Origin: Cypionkella sp. | GTDB taxonomy: Bacteria > Pseudomonadota > Alphaproteobacteria > Rhodobacterales > Rhodobacteraceae | Direction of reading: 5' to 3' | Assembly (NCBI RefSeq): GCF_028290025.1 | Contig: NZ_JAQGKQ010000050.1 | Location: 54,424-118,423 of the forward strand | DNA length: 64,000 bases | Shown here: piece by piece, positions 62,483-64,000 of the stretch | Layout of the letters: each line of letters starts with the position of its first letter | Position numbering within the stretch: position 1 is the first letter of the stretch | Notes under the pieces: generated by a model | The model's database searches: none | What the model saw: the letters and a program-made list of their open reading frames with translations, nothing else | What the model was told of the DNA's origin: nothing | Program-made: the position numbers and the translations under genes

Positions 62483-63796
62483 TTATTCTCCTGCAACCAT
62501 GTGGATCAAACCGGGCTGGCGCTGTGCGTCTATGACACGCCCGTCAATGACTCGGGACGCCATCCAGGTGGCGGCCGCAAAAAGCCCCGCCTCCAGCACG
62601 AAGACAAAGCCAAAGGCGCTGGCCGTGTCGGTGAACTGCCGCGTCAGATCGACAGCGCCCGCGCCGATCAGCCCGCCAAACCCGGCAGCCAGTGCTTGCG
62701 ACGCACCCCAAAGCCCCATCCGCGTACCTTCACGCGCGCCGCGCCCCTCACCCGCCAGCGCCATCATTGATCCGATGGCTGCCACCGCGAACATGCCGTT
62801 AAAGACGCCAAGCCCGATCGTGGCGGGCAGCAGCAGCGCCCCACCACCGACGATCTGCCCCGCCAGCGCGATCACCGTCAGCGCCAGCGCCGACCCGGCG
62901 CAACCCAACATCACCCAAGCCCGCAGCGATCCGATCCGCAAACCGGTCGCCGCGATGCCTACCGTCAACATTCCGACAAACACCCCACCATTTTGCGCAC
63001 CCGAAAGCTGCGTCGATTGGCCGGGGGTGAAGCCGAACGCCAGCCCGGCATAGGGTTCAAGGATCAGCTCCTGCATGAAATAGGCGGTCATCGACAAAAA
63101 GATGAACAGCGTGAAATGCCGCGCGCGCGGCTCGGCCCAGATCTCCGCAATGCCAGCGCGGAAAGACTGCCGGGCCTCACGCGGCGGCTCCATGCCGCCA
63201 TGCCGCGCCTCAATCCCCCAGATCGCCGCCACGGTCAGCGTCACCGCAATTAAGCCAACCGCCGCCACCAATTCCAGCAGCCGCGCGGGCGAATAGGGGT
63301 CGAGCATCTTGCCCACCACCGTCGCCGTCACCGCGATGCCAAAGATCATCATCAGCCATGTGATCGTCGCCGCAGCCGCCCTACGACGCGGATGGGTCGC
63401 CGTCGCCAGCAATGCCAGAAGCGAGGTGCCAGACGCCCCGACCCCCATGCCGATCAGCGCATAAGCCAGCACCGAAACCGCAAGCCCCGGCCAATAGGCG
63501 CTCGTCATCACCACAAAACCAAAGGCCGCCAGAAACCCGCCCAAGGCCAGCGCGAGCATCCCCAGCACGATAAACCGCGCGCGGTCCCCACCACTGTCAG
63601 ACCGGAACCCCCAGTTCGGCCGGGTGATCTGCACACCATAGTGCAGCGCCACCAGCAGCCCCGGCAACACCGCAGGCAAGGCGGCCTCAACCACCATCAG
63701 CCGATTGAGTGTCGATGTCGTCAGCACCACGATCGCACCAAGGCACAGTTGCACCAATCCCAGCCGCACGATGGAAAGCCACGACAGATGCGTCAT
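62483..63796 (-). CDS. PucC-family (LhaA-like) MFS protein of the photosynthesis cluster
   Basis: From ATG 63796 the protein is 437 residues with about 12 membrane helices. GVQITRPNWGFRSDSGGDRARFI and GAREGTRMGLWGASQALAAGFGGLIGAGAVDL are typical of the BCD/PucC/LhaA family, thought to handle bacteriochlorophyll delivery or light-harvesting assembly. Its position between bchG and bchP matches orf428 of Rhodobacter capsulatus. The start overlaps the bchG stop by ATGA. Confidence 0.92.
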   Translation of the reverse strand: MTHLSWLSIVRLGLVQLCLGAIVVLTTSTLNRLMVVEAALPAVLPGLLVALHYGVQITRPNWGFRSDSGGDRARFIVLGMLALALGGFLAAFGFVVMTSAYWPGLAVSVLAYALIGMGVGASGTSLLALLATATHPRRRAAAATITWLMMIFGIAVTATVVGKMLDPYSPARLLELVAAVGLIAVTLTVAAIWGIEARHGGMEPPREARQSFRAGIAEIWAEPRARHFTLFIFLSMTAYFMQELILEPYAGLAFGFTPGQSTQLSGAQNGGVFVGMLTVGIAATGLRIGSLRAWVMLGCAGSALALTVIALAGQIVGGGALLLPATIGLGVFNGMFAVAAIGSMMALAGEGRGAREGTRMGLWGASQALAAGFGGLIGAGAVDLTRQFTDTASAFGFVFVLEAGLFAAATWMASRVIDGRVIDAQRQPGLIHMVAGE

Positions 63797-64000
63797 TGGG
63801 CGACCTCCAACGTGCGGATGGCAAAAGCGGTGATCATCATGCCGCTGACATACATCGCGATGCCGGTGGCGTTGTACCAAGGGGCGCGGCCCTTGGGGTC
63901 GGCGAGCAGGGTTTTCATCGCCCAAACCTGCGTCGCCAGCAGCGCCAGAACCGCCAGCGCGTGCCATGGCCTGCCCCAGATGAACAGCAACGCAATCACC
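63793..64000 (-). CDS. bchG: Bacteriochlorophyll synthase, C-terminal end (continues beyond the window)
   Basis: The last 68 codons are present. WYNATGIAMYVSGMMITAFAIR is the usual C-terminal end of BchG, the UbiA-type prenyltransferase that attaches geranylgeranyl diphosphate to bacteriochlorophyllide. Hydrophobic helices and gene order with orf428-bchP-idi support it. The UbiA active-site motifs lie outside the window. Confidence 0.88.
   Translation of the reverse strand, partial: VIALLFIWGRPWHALAVLALLATQVWAMKTLLADPKGRAPWYNATGIAMYVSGMMITAFAIRTLEVAQ

Noticed and set aside
1..64000. CRISPR arrays, insertion sequences and rRNA genes
   Set aside because: No regularly spaced repeats, transposase motifs with terminal inverted repeats, or rRNA sequence were seen on reading both strands.

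Overview
The window looks like the chromosome of a GC-rich alphaproteobacterium of the order Rhodobacterales that can make bacteriochlorophyll. The right edge carries bchG, a PucC-like gene (orf428), bchP and idi in the order of Rhodobacter photosynthesis gene clusters. The petABC operon has strong family resemblance to Rhodobacter, and two promoters fit the alphaproteobacterial EcfG stress consensus. The genus cannot be fixed from this window.

Layout. 0-2.2 kb: the start of an N-formylglutamate amidohydrolase gene, tRNA-Val(GAC), rpmJ, a PaiB-like FMN protein and a glutathione transferase. 2.4-5.2 kb: petABC for cytochrome bc1, where petB is interrupted by an in-frame TAA. 5.2-8.5 kb: thiBPQ thiamine transporter behind a TPP riboswitch. 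8.9-15.2 kb: mixed accessory region with an unknown 309-aa gene, the tail of a DNA methyltransferase, an SDR and its divergent regulator, aroC, and an AT-richer two-gene cassette whose large member looks like a proteasome-type Ntn hydrolase. 15.2-24.5 kb: a DgcA-like demethylase with divergent TetR regulator, an HpcH/HpaI aldolase, an RND efflux pair and pcaF.

24.6-40.8 kb is the main accessory system: one leftward, tightly coupled, twelve-gene alginate-type polysaccharide operon, algD-alg8-alg44-algA-algG-algI-algJ-sel1-algX-algF-(921-aa Sel1 protein)-algL. AlgD and AlgA would make GDP-mannuronate, Alg8 and Alg44 would polymerise and export it, AlgI/J/X/F would O-acetylate it, and AlgG/AlgL and the Sel1 proteins would act in the periplasm. 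The order differs from Pseudomonas, no algE porin gene is present, and diagnostic residues are missing from AlgG, AlgL, the AlgA cupin and the Alg44 PilZ domain. The polymer may therefore not be ordinary alginate, or may be controlled differently. A LuxR-type regulator and a secreted beta-helix RTX protein lie upstream.

44.4-48.2 kb: a three-gene operon with a YceI-OmpA fusion, a secreted CxxCH protein and a transmembrane Ser/Thr kinase. 48.2-57.5 kb: housekeeping and mixed genes (queG, GST, mtgA, glpK, parDE, a GcvT-like gene, a membrane hydrolase and an MFS carrier). 57.6-60.4 kb: an apparent general-stress module (single-domain receiver, HWE kinase, small secreted protein). 60.4-60.75 kb: a decayed parB fragment directly beside the photosynthesis cluster. 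60.8-64 kb: idi, bchP, PucC-like gene and the end of bchG.

No IS element, CRISPR array or rRNA was seen. All family assignments come from reading the sequence; no database search was run.
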